Shown piece by piece: positions 10,899 to 20,172 of a stretch of 64,000 nucleotides of DNA. This DNA comes from Streptomyces sp. ITFR-21 (GTDB lineage: Bacteria; Actinomycetota; Actinomycetes; Streptomycetales; Streptomycetaceae). Position 1 is the stretch's first letter. The number at the start of each line of letters is the position of its first letter. The DNA lies in NCBI RefSeq assembly GCF_031844685.1, contig NZ_CP134605.1:4151001-4215000 (forward strand). Reading direction: 5' to 3'. The notes under the pieces are model-generated. The model was not told where the DNA came from. It worked only from the letters and a program-made list of their open reading frames with translations, and did no database searches. A program made the translations under genes and the position numbers.

Positions 10899-11467
10899 TG
10901 ACTGCCACCGACACGACGCACGCCCAGCCGCGCCTCAAGACGCGCTACCGTGAGGAGATCACGGGCAAGCTGCGTGACGAGTTCAAGTACGCCAACGTCA
11001 TGCAGATCCCGGGTCTCACCAAGATCGTGGTCAACATGGGTGTGGGCGACGCCGCCCGCGACTCCAAGCTGATCGAGGGCGCCATCCGCGACCTCGCCAC
11101 GATCACCGGCCAGAAGCCGCAGGTCACCAAGGCCCGCAAGTCCATCGCGCAGTTCAAGCTCCGCGAGGGTCAGCCGATCGGCGCGCACGTCACCCTGCGC
11201 GGCGACCGGATGTGGGAGTTCCTGGACCGCCTGCTGTCGCTGGCGCTGCCGCGTATCCGCGACTTCCGCGGCCTGTCGCCGAAGCAGTTCGACGGCCGGG
11301 GCAACTACACCTTCGGTCTCACCGAGCAGGTCATGTTCCACGAGATCGACCAGGACAAGATCGACCGCGTCCGGGGTATGGACATCACCGTGGTCACCAC
11401 GGCGACCAACGACGACGAGGGCCGCGCCCTCCTCCGTCACCTCGGCTTCCCGTTCAAGGAGGCGTGA
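10898..11467 (+). CDS. rplE: 50S ribosomal protein L5 (uL5)
   Basis: L5 binds 5S rRNA and contacts P-site tRNA. The 189-residue protein has a short variable N-terminus and then the conserved [20 protein letters not shown]. It is full length. rpsN follows after 3 bases. Confidence 0.97.
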   Translation: MTATDTTHAQPRLKTRYREEITGKLRDEFKYANVMQIPGLTKIVVNMGVGDAARDSKLIEGAIRDLATITGQKPQVTKARKSIAQFKLREGQPIGAHVTLRGDRMWEFLDRLLSLALPRIRDFRGLSPKQFDGRGNYTFGLTEQVMFHEIDQDKIDRVRGMDITVVTTATNDDEGRALLRHLGFPFKEA

Positions 11468-11470
11468 GCC

Positions 11471-11656
11471 GTGGCGAAGAAGGCTCTCATTGCCAAGGCC
11501 GCCCGCAAGCCCAAGTTCGCTGTGCGCGGGTACAACCGCTGCCAGCGCTGTGGCCGGCCGCACTCCGTCTACCGCAAGTTCGGCCTGTGCCGCGTGTGCC
11601 TTCGTGAGATGGCCCACCGCGGTGAACTGCCGGGCGTGACCAAGAGCTCCTGGTAG
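11471..11656 (+). CDS. rpsN: 30S ribosomal protein S14, zinc type (uS14)
   Basis: S14 helps assemble the 30S head. This 61-residue form is the short zinc-binding type, with CxxC pairs at residues 24/27 and 40/43. It starts at GTG 11471, three bases after rplE. Streptomycetes also carry a cysteine-free S14 elsewhere for zinc shortage; that copy is not in this window. Confidence 0.97.
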   Translation: MAKKALIAKAARKPKFAVRGYNRCQRCGRPHSVYRKFGLCRVCLREMAHRGELPGVTKSSW

Positions 11657-11797
11657 TCCCGTTCTCCTCCACGGGCACGACACCAGGACCGATCCACTAC
11701 GCCGTAGGTCCCCGCACCACACCCGTCCCCGGCTCCGGCCGGGGGAGAGGGACGGAGCAGACAGGAAACCCCGGCGAGAGAGGCCCAGGGCCAACTC

Positions 11798-12196
11798 ATG
11801 ACCATGACCGACCCCATCGCAGACATGCTGACCCGTCTGCGTAACGCGAACTCGGCGTACCACGACGACGTCGTGATGCCGTTCAGCAAGATCAAGTCGC
11901 ACATCGCGGAGATCCTCCAGCAGGAGGGCTACATCACCGGCTGGAAGGTCGAGGACGCCGAGGTCGGCAAGAACCTCGTCCTCGAGCTGAAGTTCGGCCC
12001 GAACCGCGAGCGCTCGATCGCCGGCATCAAGCGGATCAGCAAGCCGGGTCTGCGGGTCTACGCAAAGTCCACCAACCTGCCACGGGTGCTGGGCGGCCTG
12101 GGCGTGGCGATCATCTCCACGTCGCACGGTCTGCTCACCGGCCAGCAGGCGCAGAAGAAGGGCGTGGGTGGGGAAGTCCTCGCCTACGTCTGGTAA
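11798..12196 (+). CDS. rpsH: 30S ribosomal protein S8 (uS8)
   Basis: S8 binds 16S rRNA in the platform and, in E. coli, represses the spc operon. The 132-residue protein begins [21 protein letters not shown] 141-base gap precedes it, containing the GC-rich inverted repeat CCCCGGCTCCGGCCGGGG near 11730 that may form a leader hairpin. Confidence 0.97.
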   Translation: MTMTDPIADMLTRLRNANSAYHDDVVMPFSKIKSHIAEILQQEGYITGWKVEDAEVGKNLVLELKFGPNRERSIAGIKRISKPGLRVYAKSTNLPRVLGGLGVAIISTSHGLLTGQQAQKKGVGGEVLAYVW

Positions 12197-12217
12197 CCGG
12201 GAAAGAGAGGTAGAGCA

Positions 12218-12760
12218 ATGTCGCGCATCGGCAAGCTGCCCATCTCGGTTCCCGCCGGAGTGGACGTCACCATCGACGGCCGCACGGTCGCGGTGAAGGG
12301 CCCCAAGGGCTCGCTCACCCACACCGTCGCCGCGCCGATCGAGATCGCGAAGGGCGAGGACGGCACCACCCTGCTGGTCACCCGCCCCAACGACGAGCGT
12401 GTCTCGAAGGCCCTGCACGGCCTGTCCCGCACGCTGGTGGCGAACATGATCACCGGCGTGACCGCGGGCTACAGCAAGGCCCTCGAAATCAGCGGTGTCG
12501 GCTACCGCGTCCAGGCGAAGGGCTCCGGCCTGGAGTTCGCCCTGGGGTACAGCCACCCGATCCTCGTCGAAGCCCCCGAGGGCATCTCCTTCAAGGTCGA
12601 GTCCCCGGTCAAGTTCTCGGTCGAGGGGATCGACAAGCAGAAGGTCGGCGAAGTGGCGGCCAACATCCGCAAGCTGCGGAAGCCCGACCCGTACAAGGCC
12701 AAGGGCGTCAAGTACGCCGGCGAGGTCATCCGCCGCAAGGTCGGAAAGGCTGGTAAGTAG
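12218..12760 (+). CDS. rplF: 50S ribosomal protein L6 (uL6)
   Basis: L6 lies at the base of the L7/L12 stalk near the factor-binding site. The 180-residue protein starts [20 protein letters not shown] and ends with the conserved [19 protein letters not shown] segment. Its stop is 2 bases before rplR. Confidence 0.98.
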   Translation: MSRIGKLPISVPAGVDVTIDGRTVAVKGPKGSLTHTVAAPIEIAKGEDGTTLLVTRPNDERVSKALHGLSRTLVANMITGVTAGYSKALEISGVGYRVQAKGSGLEFALGYSHPILVEAPEGISFKVESPVKFSVEGIDKQKVGEVAANIRKLRKPDPYKAKGVKYAGEVIRRKVGKAGK

Positions 12761-12762
12761 CC

Positions 12763-13146
12763 ATGGCATACGGTGTGAAGATCGCCAAGGGCAAGGCGTA
12801 CAAGGGTGCCGCTCTCAAGCGGCGCCACATCCGGGTGCGCAAGCGCGTCTCCGGTACGGCCGAGCGTCCGCGCCTGGTGGTGACGCGGTCCAACCGCGGC
12901 ATCGTGGCGCAGGTCGTCGACGACCTCGCGGGCCACACGCTCGCGTCGGCTTCGACGCTCGACGCGTCCATCCGTGGCGGCGAAGGCGACAAGAGCGCCA
13001 AGGCCAAGCAGGTCGGCCAGCTCGTGGCCGAGCGTGCCAAGGCCAAGGGCGTCGAGGCTGTCGTGTTCGACCGTGGCGGCAACCAGTACGCGGGGCGCAT
13101 CGCCGCCCTGGCGGACGCCGCCCGCGAAGCCGGTCTGAAGTTCTGA
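12763..13146 (+). CDS. rplR: 50S ribosomal protein L18 (uL18)
   Basis: L18 binds 5S rRNA with L5 and L25. The 127-residue protein has a basic N-terminus and the conserved [20 protein letters not shown]. It is of normal length in the usual position between L6 and S5. Confidence 0.97.
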   Translation: MAYGVKIAKGKAYKGAALKRRHIRVRKRVSGTAERPRLVVTRSNRGIVAQVVDDLAGHTLASASTLDASIRGGEGDKSAKAKQVGQLVAERAKAKGVEAVVFDRGGNQYAGRIAALADAAREAGLKF

Positions 13147-13199
13147 GCCCGGTTCCGTAGCTAGCGGAAATACGCCGAAAACAGGGAGAGGTAATTCCA

Positions 13200-13805
13200 A
13201 TGGCTGGACCCCAGCGCCGCGGAAGCGGTGCCGGTGGCGGCGAGCGACGGGACCGTAAGGACCGGCGGGACGGCGGCCAGCAGGCCGAGAAGACCGCCTA
13301 CGTCGAACGGGTCGTCGCGATCAACCGCGTCGCCAAAGTAGTGAAGGGTGGTCGTCGCTTCAGCTTCACCGCGCTGGTCGTGGTGGGCGATGGCGACGGC
13401 ACCGTCGGTGTCGGCTACGGCAAGGCCAAGGAGGTGCCGGCCGCCATCGCCAAGGGTGTGGAGGAGGCCAAGAAGCACTTCTTCAAGGTCCCCCGCATCC
13501 AGGGCACCATTCCGCACCCGATCCAGGGCGAGAAGGCCGCGGGCGTCGTCCTGCTCAAGCCGGCTTCCCCCGGTACCGGCGTGATCGCCGGCGGCCCGGT
13601 GCGAGCCGTGCTGGAGTGCGCGGGCATCCACGACGTGCTGTCCAAGAGCCTCGGCTCGGACAACGCGATCAACATCGTGCACGCCACGGTGGCGGCTCTG
13701 CAGGGCCTTCAGCGGCCCGAGGAGATCGCCGCCCGCCGCGGTCTGCCGATCGAGGACGTCGCGCCGGCCGCCCTGCTGCGCGCGCGTGCCGGGGTTGGTG
13801 TGTGA
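13200..13805 (+). CDS. rpsE: 30S ribosomal protein S5 (uS5)
   Basis: S5 acts in decoding accuracy and is a site of spectinomycin-resistance mutations. The 201-residue protein has a basic, glycine-rich leader of about 35 residues, then the double-stranded-RNA-binding domain ([20 protein letters not shown]) and the C-terminal domain. Its TGA overlaps the rpmD start. Confidence 0.97.
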   Translation: MAGPQRRGSGAGGGERRDRKDRRDGGQQAEKTAYVERVVAINRVAKVVKGGRRFSFTALVVVGDGDGTVGVGYGKAKEVPAAIAKGVEEAKKHFFKVPRIQGTIPHPIQGEKAAGVVLLKPASPGTGVIAGGPVRAVLECAGIHDVLSKSLGSDNAINIVHATVAALQGLQRPEEIAARRGLPIEDVAPAALLRARAGVGV

Positions 13806-13987
13806 TGGCGCGCCTGAAGGTCACGCAGACCAAGTCCTACATCGGCAGCAAGCAGAACCACCGTGACACCCTGCGTTCGCTCGGCCTGAAGCGGCTGAAC
13901 GACGTGGTGGTCAAGGAGGACCGCCCGGAGATCCGCGGCATGGTCCAGACCGTCCGCCACCTGGTCACGGTCGAGGAGGTCGACTGA
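13805..13987 (+). CDS. rpmD: 50S ribosomal protein L30 (uL30)
   Basis: The 60-residue protein begins [20 protein letters not shown] at ATG 13805, overlapping the rpsE stop by one base. It has the compact L30 fold sequence and normal length. An upstream ATG in the same frame (13616) lies inside rpsE and is not used. Confidence 0.97.
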   Translation: MARLKVTQTKSYIGSKQNHRDTLRSLGLKRLNDVVVKEDRPEIRGMVQTVRHLVTVEEVD

Positions 13988-13989
13988 TC

Positions 13990-14442
13990 ATGGGCGACAA
14001 CCCGATCAAGATCCACAACCTTCGTCCGGCCCCGGGCGCCAAGACCGCCAAGATCCGCGTGGGTCGTGGTGAGGGCTCCAAGGGCAAGACGGCCGGTCGT
14101 GGTACCAAGGGCACCAAGGCCCGCTACCAGGTTCCGGAGCGCTTCGAGGGCGGGCAGATGCCCCTCCACATGCGGCTCCCGAAGCTCAAGGGCTTCAAGA
14201 ACCCGTTCCGTACCGAGTACCAGGTGGTCAACCTGGACAAGCTCGCGGCCCTCTACCCCGAGGGTGGCGAGGTCACCAAGGACGACCTGGTCGCCAAGGG
14301 TGCGGTACGGAAGAACCAGCTCGTCAAGGTGCTCGGCACCGGCGAGATCTCCGTGGCGCTGCAGGTGACCGTTGACGCGGCCTCCGGCTCCGCCAGGGAG
14401 AAGATCACCGCCGCGGGCGGGACCGTGACCGAACTCGGCTGA
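13990..14442 (+). CDS. rplO: 50S ribosomal protein L15 (uL15)
   Basis: L15 is a late-assembly large-subunit protein. The 150-residue protein has the glycine-rich N-terminus ([18 protein letters not shown]) characteristic of L15. It is the last spc ribosomal gene before the terminator-like hairpin and secY. Confidence 0.97.
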   Translation: MGDNPIKIHNLRPAPGAKTAKIRVGRGEGSKGKTAGRGTKGTKARYQVPERFEGGQMPLHMRLPKLKGFKNPFRTEYQVVNLDKLAALYPEGGEVTKDDLVAKGAVRKNQLVKVLGTGEISVALQVTVDAASGSAREKITAAGGTVTELG

Positions 14443-14489
14443 TTTCCTGCCGAGTCCATTGCGGCCTGTCTGAGGTCTTTGTCACACCT

Positions 14490-14526
14490 GACCGGGGATG
14501 CCCAGCACCTGAGGGCGTCCCCGGTC
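14490..14526 (+). terminator. Hairpin between rplO and secY
   Basis: GACCGGGGATGCCC (14490-14503) pairs with GGGCGTCCCCGGTC (14513-14526), 14 base pairs with one G-U, around a 9-base loop. Pyrimidine-rich sequence (TTCTATCTCT) follows. It lies in the 296-base gap before secY, so secY-adk probably also has its own promoter, although I cannot fix its -35/-10. Confidence 0.75.
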
Positions 14527-14738
14527 GTTCTATCTCTGGGTTTCCTTGACCGAACCCCGGCCGATTGCTGGCTGATTGGTCATTCCTAGGGGGCCCGCCT
14601 CGCGGGTAGGGTGGCGAACGCTGTTACTCTCCGGGAGCCTGTGTGCTTTCGCGGGTGTCACAGATGGTAAGCCGCCCGTTTCTGTCAGAAACTCACCAGA
14701 CCGTCCTTCCGCCGCGCGCGGGGGGTGCAGGAGGCACC

Positions 14739-16055
14739 GTGCTCACCGCGTTCGCCCGGGCGTTCAGGACGCCCGACCTGCGCAAGAAGCTGCTGTTCAC
14801 GCTCGGCATCGTGGTGGTCTACCGCCTGGGTGCTCATGTCCCGGTGCCAGGAATCGACTACACGGTCGTCAATGAGTGCATCAAGGACACGAAGGGCAAC
14901 AACAGTCTCTTCGGCCTGGTCAACATGTTCAGCGGCGGCGCGCTGCTGCAGCTGACGATCTTCGCGCTCGGGATCATGCCGTACATCACGGCCAGCATCA
15001 TCCTGCAGCTGCTCACCGTGGTGATCCCCCGGCTGGAGGCCCTGAAGAAGGAGGGCCAGGCCGGCACCACGAAGATCACCCAGTACACCCGGTACCTGAC
15101 CGTGGCGCTGGCCGTGCTGCAGGGCACCGGCCTGGTCGCCACCGCCCGCTCCGGCAGCCTGTTCTCGAACTGCCAGTCGGCCAACCAGATCGTGCCGAAC
15201 CAGTCGATCTTCACCACGGTCACCATGGTCGCCTGCATGACGGCCGGCACCGTGGCGATCATGTGGCTCGGTGAGCTGATCACCGACCGCGGTATCGGCA
15301 ACGGCATGTCCATCCTGATGTTCGTCGCCATCGCGGCCGGCTTCCCCGGCTCGCTGTGGGCGATCAAGGTCTCCGGCAAGATCGCCGGCGGCTGGGTGGA
15401 GTTCCTCGCGGTGATCGCGGTCGGCCTGGTGATGGTGGGCCTGGTGGTCTTCGTCGAGCAGGCCCAGCGCCGGATCCCGGTGCAGTACGCCAAGCGCATG
15501 ATCGGCCGGCGGTCCTACGGCGGCACGTCCACGTACATCCCGCTCAAGGTCAACCAGGCCGGTGTCATCCCGGTCATCTTCGCCTCGTCGCTGCTCTACA
15601 TCCCGGCGCTGATCGTCCAGTTCTCCGGGTCGACGGCCGGCTGGGCGCAGTGGATCAGTCAGAACCTGACCAAGGGCGACCACCCGATCTACATGGCCAT
15701 CTACTTCTTCCTGATCGTCTTCTTCGCCTTCTTCTACGTAGCGATCTCCTTCAACCCCGAAGAGGTCGCCGACAACATGAAGAAGTACGGTGGCTTCATT
15801 CCCGGTATCCGGGCCGGCCGTCCCACCGCCGAGTACCTGAGTTACGTGCTCAACCGCATCACGTGGCCCGGTGCGCTGTACCTGGGTCTCATCGCCCTCG
15901 TTCCCACCATCGCCATCGCGATCTTCAACGGGAGCAACGGCAACTTCCCGCTGGGCGGCACCAGCATCCTGATCATCGTGGGTGTCGGCCTGGAGACCGT
16001 GAAGCAGATCGAGAGCCAGCTCCAGCAGCGTAACTACGAAGGGTTTCTCCGCTGA
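14739..16055 (+). CDS. secY: Protein translocase subunit SecY
   Basis: SecY forms the membrane channel of the Sec translocon with SecE and SecG. I chose GTG 14739 (438 residues, LTAFARAFRTPDLRKKLLFT) because a GGAGG site lies just upstream and this is the family N-terminus; an ATG at 14643 would add 32 unlikely residues. Ten hydrophobic helices are visible. The cytosolic loop RRIPVQYAKRMIGRRSYGG and the ends are intact. Its stop overlaps the adk start by one base. Confidence 0.97.
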   Translation: MLTAFARAFRTPDLRKKLLFTLGIVVVYRLGAHVPVPGIDYTVVNECIKDTKGNNSLFGLVNMFSGGALLQLTIFALGIMPYITASIILQLLTVVIPRLEALKKEGQAGTTKITQYTRYLTVALAVLQGTGLVATARSGSLFSNCQSANQIVPNQSIFTTVTMVACMTAGTVAIMWLGELITDRGIGNGMSILMFVAIAAGFPGSLWAIKVSGKIAGGWVEFLAVIAVGLVMVGLVVFVEQAQRRIPVQYAKRMIGRRSYGGTSTYIPLKVNQAGVIPVIFASSLLYIPALIVQFSGSTAGWAQWISQNLTKGDHPIYMAIYFFLIVFFAFFYVAISFNPEEVADNMKKYGGFIPGIRAGRPTAEYLSYVLNRITWPGALYLGLIALVPTIAIAIFNGSNGNFPLGGTSILIIVGVGLETVKQIESQLQQRNYEGFLR

Positions 16056-16711
16056 TGCGAATCGTCCTGGTCGGGCCGCCCGGCGCCGGCAAGGGGACGC
16101 AGGCCGCGTACCTCGCCAAGAACCTGTCGATCCCGCACATCTCCACGGGCGACCTGTTCCGCGCCAACATCAGCCAGGGCACGGACCTGGGCAAACAGGC
16201 GAAGGCGTACATGGACGCCGGCGACCTGGTGCCCGACGAGGTGACCATCGGCATGGCGGAGGACCGGCTCGACCAGGCCGACGCGGTGGAGGGCTTCCTG
16301 CTGGACGGCTTCCCGCGCAACGTGAACCAGGCGCGGGCGCTGGACGGCTACCTGGAGCGCAACGCCATCCGGCTGGACGGCGTGCTCGACCTGGAGGTGC
16401 CGGAGTCCGAGGTGGTCAGGCGGATCGCCGGCCGCCGCACCTGCCGCAACAACAGCGCGCACACCTTCCACGTGGAGTCCAGGAAGCCGAAGACGGACGG
16501 CGTCTGCGACGAGTGCGGCGGCGAGCTGTACCAGCGCTCCGACGACAGTGAGCAGACCGTCCGCAACCGGATCGAGGTCTACCACCGCGAGACCGAGCCG
16601 ATCATCGAGTTCTACAAGCAGCAGGGCCTGGTCGTCACCATCTCGGCGCTCGGCCCGGTGCACGAGGTGACCCAGCGGGCGATGGACGCGCTGCGGCGCG
16701 ACCAGGCGTAA
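16055..16711 (+). CDS. adk: Adenylate kinase
   Basis: It interconverts ATP + AMP and 2 ADP. The 218-residue protein has the P-loop GPPGAGKGTQ at about residues 7-16, the DGFPR motif, and a long LID domain with CR...GVCDECGGELY. The LID keeps three cysteines and a histidine instead of the four-cysteine zinc site of many Gram-positive enzymes. It overlaps secY by one base, as in most actinobacteria. Confidence 0.97.
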   Translation: MRIVLVGPPGAGKGTQAAYLAKNLSIPHISTGDLFRANISQGTDLGKQAKAYMDAGDLVPDEVTIGMAEDRLDQADAVEGFLLDGFPRNVNQARALDGYLERNAIRLDGVLDLEVPESEVVRRIAGRRTCRNNSAHTFHVESRKPKTDGVCDECGGELYQRSDDSEQTVRNRIEVYHRETEPIIEFYKQQGLVVTISALGPVHEVTQRAMDALRRDQA

Positions 16712-16787
16712 CCGGGGAGCGGCCGGTCCAGTACGACCGGTACGCCCGGTACGGACGAGGCGGCGGAACGCAGTACCGCACGGCATG

Positions 16788-16819
16788 AGGCCGTGGTGCC
16801 CTCAGGGGTGCCACGGCCT
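16788..16819 (+). terminator. Hairpin after adk
   Basis: AGGCCGTGG (16788-16796) pairs perfectly with CCACGGCCT (16811-16819). TATGGTTGACC follows. The TTGACC at 16825-16830 could serve as the -35 of a map promoter. Confidence 0.65.
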
Positions 16820-16891
16820 TATGGTTGACCAGGTGGGTACGGGCACGTACGGGTGTGCGTACGCGACAAAACGAGGAGGGCGTCGGCGGCG

Positions 16892-17728
16892 ATGGTGGAG
16901 ATCAAGACCCCGGAGCAGATCGCGAAGATGCGTGCCGCGGGCCTGGTCGTCGCGGCGGTCCACGACGCCACCAGGGCGGCCGCGGTGCCCGGCGCGAGCA
17001 CCAGGGACCTGGACGAGATCGCCGCGAAGGTGATCGCCGACCACGGCGCCAAGCCCAACTTCCTCGGCTACGGGGGCTTCCCCGGCACCATCTGCACCTC
17101 GGTGAACGACGTGGTGGTGCACGGCATCCCGGACCGCACGACGGTGCTCAAGGACGGCGACGTCATCTCCGTCGACGCCGGCGCGATCGTCGACGGCTGG
17201 CACGGCGACGCGGCCTTCACCTGCTTCGTCGGCAGCGGCCACGCGCCCGAGCTGGTGGAGCTGAGCCGGGTCACCGAGGAGTCCATGTGGGCCGGCATCG
17301 CGGCCTTCCGCAAGGGCAACCGGCTGGAGGACATCTCCCGGGCCGTCGAGTCCTACATCCGCCGCCAGCCGCGCCCGTCGTCGGGGAAGTACGGGATCGT
17401 CGAGGACTACGGCGGCCACGGCATCGGCAGTGAGATGCACATGGACCCGCACCTGCTGAACTACGTCTCCAAAAAGCGCGGCCGCGGCATCAAGCTGGTC
17501 CCGGGCGTCTGCCTGGCCATCGAGCCCATGGTGACCCTCGGCTCGCCCGCCACCCACGTGATGGCCGACGAGTGGACGGTCAGGACCGTCGACGGCTCCA
17601 AGGCCGCCCACTGGGAGCACACCGCCGCCCTCACCGAGGCGGGCGTGATCGTGCTGACCGCCCCGGACGGCGGCAGGGCCAAGCTCGCGGAGTTCGGCGT
17701 CACGGTGGCCCCCGACCCGCTGGGCTGA
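16892..17728 (+). CDS. map: Methionine aminopeptidase, type I
   Basis: It removes the initiator methionine from new proteins. ATG 16892 gives 278 residues starting MVEIKTPEQIAKMRAAGLVV, the family N-terminus; a GGAGG lies about 13 bases upstream. A GTG at 16853 would add 13 residues with no support. The metal ligands are visible in the order D (SVDAGAIVDGWHGDAAF), H (GGHGIG), E (AIEPM) and a final E (HWEHTAALTEAG). It closes the adk-map group. Confidence 0.95.
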   Translation: MVEIKTPEQIAKMRAAGLVVAAVHDATRAAAVPGASTRDLDEIAAKVIADHGAKPNFLGYGGFPGTICTSVNDVVVHGIPDRTTVLKDGDVISVDAGAIVDGWHGDAAFTCFVGSGHAPELVELSRVTEESMWAGIAAFRKGNRLEDISRAVESYIRRQPRPSSGKYGIVEDYGGHGIGSEMHMDPHLLNYVSKKRGRGIKLVPGVCLAIEPMVTLGSPATHVMADEWTVRTVDGSKAAHWEHTAALTEAGVIVLTAPDGGRAKLAEFGVTVAPDPLG

Positions 17729-17969
17729 CCCGGGTCCGCCGGGCCGGCCGGGCCGGGCCGGCCCCCTGGCCCCGCTCCGCGGCCCGGCAGCGGACCCGCC
17801 GGGTTACCCCGGACGAGCGACCCGGGCGCCGCTTAGCGATCTTGTAGGGTGGGCATACATGCCTGATTCGTCTTTCGGGAACCCGTGACGTAGACTCATA
17901 CGTCGGCTCTCGCGTGTCCTCAGGCATGTCCCGGAGCCGCCCCCAGGTAGGCGATCCCGAAAGTAGGAC

Positions 17970-18191
17970 ATGGCCAAAAAGCAAGGCGCCATCGAAATCG
18001 AGGGCACCGTGATCGAGTCTCTGCCGAACGCGATGTTCAAGGTGGAGCTGCAGAACGGTCACAAGGTCCTCGCGCACATCAGCGGCAAGATGCGGATGCA
18101 CTACATCCGCATCCTCCCGGATGACCGGGTCGTCGTGGAGCTGTCTCCGTACGACCTGACGCGCGGACGGATCGTCTACCGATACAAGTAA
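17970..18191 (+). CDS. infA: Translation initiation factor IF-1
   Basis: IF-1 is an OB-fold protein that blocks the A site during initiation. The 73-residue protein [20 protein letters not shown] matches the family over its full length. A 241-base gap precedes it, containing TAGGGT and TAGACT (17891-17896) hexamers that could be -10 elements, so the alpha cluster probably has its own promoter. Confidence 0.98.
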   Translation: MAKKQGAIEIEGTVIESLPNAMFKVELQNGHKVLAHISGKMRMHYIRILPDDRVVVELSPYDLTRGRIVYRYK

Positions 18192-18229
18192 CCGCCTGTG
18201 GATCTCACCAGACCCGGAGAACCAGACCC

Positions 18230-18343
18230 ATGAAGGTCAAGCCGAGCGTCAAGAAGATCTGCGACAAGTGCAAGGTGATCCGCCGCCACGGCCGGGTCAT
18301 GGTCATCTGCGAAAACCTGCGCCACAAGCAGCGCCAGGGCTGA
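18230..18343 (+). CDS. rpmJ: 50S ribosomal protein L36, zinc type (bL36)
   Basis: The 37-residue protein [20 protein letters not shown] has zinc ligands at C11, C14, C27 and H32. It is therefore the zinc-dependent form; a zinc-free paralogue is often encoded elsewhere. It starts at ATG 18230, 38 bases after infA. Confidence 0.97.
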   Translation: MKVKPSVKKICDKCKVIRRHGRVMVICENLRHKQRQG

Positions 18344-18532
18344 CGCACCCGACCACCGACCACCTGATCTCGCAGAACTTCGCGCGACGCACACCCGCAT
18401 ATACGCAGTCGCCCATCCCCTGCCGAAGGGGATGACACCCCCGGTGGAGGCCGGGGACCCGGTCCGTACCTGGTACGGCGGACGGGGAACCGGCGCTGCG
18501 GAAGACCTCCGAAACCATCAGGAGCCAAGAAC

Positions 18533-18913
18533 ATGGCACGCCTTTCAGGCGTTGACCTCCCGCGCGAGAAGCGCGTGGAGATCGCCCTCACCTACGTCTT
18601 CGGCATCGGGCGCTCCCGCTCCCAGGAAGTGCTGAAGGAAACCGGTGTGAGCCCCGACATCCGCGTCCGCGACCTGTCGGAGGACGACCTCGTCAAGCTC
18701 CGCGACTACGTGGACGCCAACTTCAAGACCGAGGGCGACCTCCGTCGTGAGATCCAGGCCGACATCCGCCGCAAGGTGGAGATCGGCTGCTACCAGGGTC
18801 TGCGCCACCGCCGGGGCCTGCCGGTCCACGGCCAGCGCACGCACACCAACGCCCGCACCCGCAAGGGCCCGCGTCGCGCCATCGCCGGCAAGAAGAAGCC
18901 GGGCAAGAAGTAG
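18533..18913 (+). CDS. rpsM: 30S ribosomal protein S13 (uS13)
   Basis: S13 contacts P-site tRNA and the inter-subunit bridge. The 126-residue protein starts [20 protein letters not shown] and has the usual lysine-rich tail ending KKKPGKK. A 189-base leader precedes it, with a possible hairpin near 18410-18455. Confidence 0.98.
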   Translation: MARLSGVDLPREKRVEIALTYVFGIGRSRSQEVLKETGVSPDIRVRDLSEDDLVKLRDYVDANFKTEGDLRREIQADIRRKVEIGCYQGLRHRRGLPVHGQRTHTNARTRKGPRRAIAGKKKPGKK

Positions 18914-18983
18914 TCCTCAGCCGGACGCTCATCAGCGGTCTTCGCTGTAGGACCGACCACCTCCACCGGGAGAGACCCAACAC

Positions 18984-19388
18984 ATGCCTCCTAAGGGCCG
19001 TCAGGGCGCAGCCAAGAAGGTGCGCCGCAAGGAAAAGAAGAACGTCGCTCACGGGCACGCCCACATCAAGAGCACGTTCAACAACACCATCGTCTCGATC
19101 ACGGACCCCGCCGGGAACGTGATCTCCTGGGCCTCCGCAGGTCACGTCGGCTTCAAGGGCTCGCGCAAGTCCACCCCCTTCGCCGCGCAGATGGCCGCCG
19201 AGTCGGCCGCCCGCCGGGCGCAGGAGCACGGCATGCGCAAGGTGGACGTCTTCGTGAAGGGCCCCGGCTCCGGCCGGGAGACCGCGATCCGCTCCCTCCA
19301 GGCCACCGGCCTGGAGGTCGGCTCGATCCAGGACGTCACCCCGACCCCGCACAACGGCTGCCGCCCGCCGAAGCGCCGCCGCGTCTGA
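18984..19388 (+). CDS. rpsK: 30S ribosomal protein S11 (uS11)
   Basis: S11 lines the mRNA exit. The 134-residue protein has a basic N-terminus, the core [20 protein letters not shown] and the conserved ending [16 protein letters not shown]. It is normal in length and position. Confidence 0.98.
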   Translation: MPPKGRQGAAKKVRRKEKKNVAHGHAHIKSTFNNTIVSITDPAGNVISWASAGHVGFKGSRKSTPFAAQMAAESAARRAQEHGMRKVDVFVKGPGSGRETAIRSLQATGLEVGSIQDVTPTPHNGCRPPKRRRV

Positions 19389-19413
19389 CCAGCGAAACAA
19401 CAGGAGACTAGAC

Positions 19414-20040
19414 ATGGCGCGATACACCGGGGCCGACTGCAAGCGTTGCCGTCGGGAGAAGCAGAAGCTCTTCCTCAAGGGAGCGAAGTGCGAGAGCGCG
19501 AAGTGCCCGATCGAGATCCGTCCTTACCCCCCGGGTGAGCACGGACGCGGGCGCACCAAGGACAGCGAGTACCTGCTTCAGCTGCGGGAGAAGCAGAAGT
19601 GCGCGCGGATCTACGGTGTCCTCGAGAAGCAGTTCGTGAACTACTACAAGGAGGCGAACCAGAAGACCGGCAAGACCGGTGAGAACCTTCTGCGCATCCT
19701 TGAGACCCGCCTCGACAACGTGGTGTACCGGGCCGGCTTCGCCAAGTCCCGCGACCACGCCCGTCAGCTGGTCCGGCACGGCCACATCACCGTCAACGGC
19801 CGCAAGAACGACATCCCGTCGGCGCGGGTGGCCGTGAACGACATCGTCGAGGTCCGCGAGTCGTCCCGGAACCTGACCCCGTTCGCGGTGGCGCAGGGCG
19901 AGGCCGGCGACAAGACCGTGCCGGCGTGGCTCGAGGCCAACGCGGGCAAGCTGCGGATCCTCGTGCACAGCATGCCCGAGCGCCAGGTGATCGACACCCA
20001 GGTGCAGGAGCAGCTGATCGTCGAGCTCTACTCGAAGTAA
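19414..20040 (+). CDS. rpsD: 30S ribosomal protein S4, zinc type (uS4)
   Basis: S4 nucleates 30S assembly and helps decoding. The 208-residue protein starts MARYTGADCKRCRREKQKLF and carries four cysteines at 9, 12, 26 and 31, a zinc-ribbon N-terminus. The S4 RNA-binding domain (VYRAGFAKSRDHARQLVRHG) follows. Its place between rpsK and rpoA is the common bacterial order. S. coelicolor lacks a gene here and uses an S4 encoded elsewhere (SCO1505, no such cysteines). A second S4 gene elsewhere in this genome cannot be excluded. Confidence 0.96.
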   Translation: MARYTGADCKRCRREKQKLFLKGAKCESAKCPIEIRPYPPGEHGRGRTKDSEYLLQLREKQKCARIYGVLEKQFVNYYKEANQKTGKTGENLLRILETRLDNVVYRAGFAKSRDHARQLVRHGHITVNGRKNDIPSARVAVNDIVEVRESSRNLTPFAVAQGEAGDKTVPAWLEANAGKLRILVHSMPERQVIDTQVQEQLIVELYSK

Positions 20041-20172
20041 TTCGGGGATCGCTCACGGTGACGGGTGGTACGGAGCCGCTCCGCGTTTTCGCGGTCGGCG
20101 CCGTACCACCCGTACCCTCGTAAGAACAGGGGGCGTCAAATAGCGGGCGCCCACGACTGAAGGACCGACACC

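Noticed and set aside
10652..12769. A 705-codon minus-strand open frame across rplX-rplF
   Set aside because: It is antisense to six well-conserved ribosomal genes, its translation is Leu/Val/Asp/Arg low complexity, and it follows from high GC at third positions on the plus strand.
16853..16891. Upstream GTG start for map
   Set aside because: It adds 13 residues (CVRDKTRRASAA type) absent from the family N-terminus; ATG 16892 has the expected MVEIKTPEQ start.
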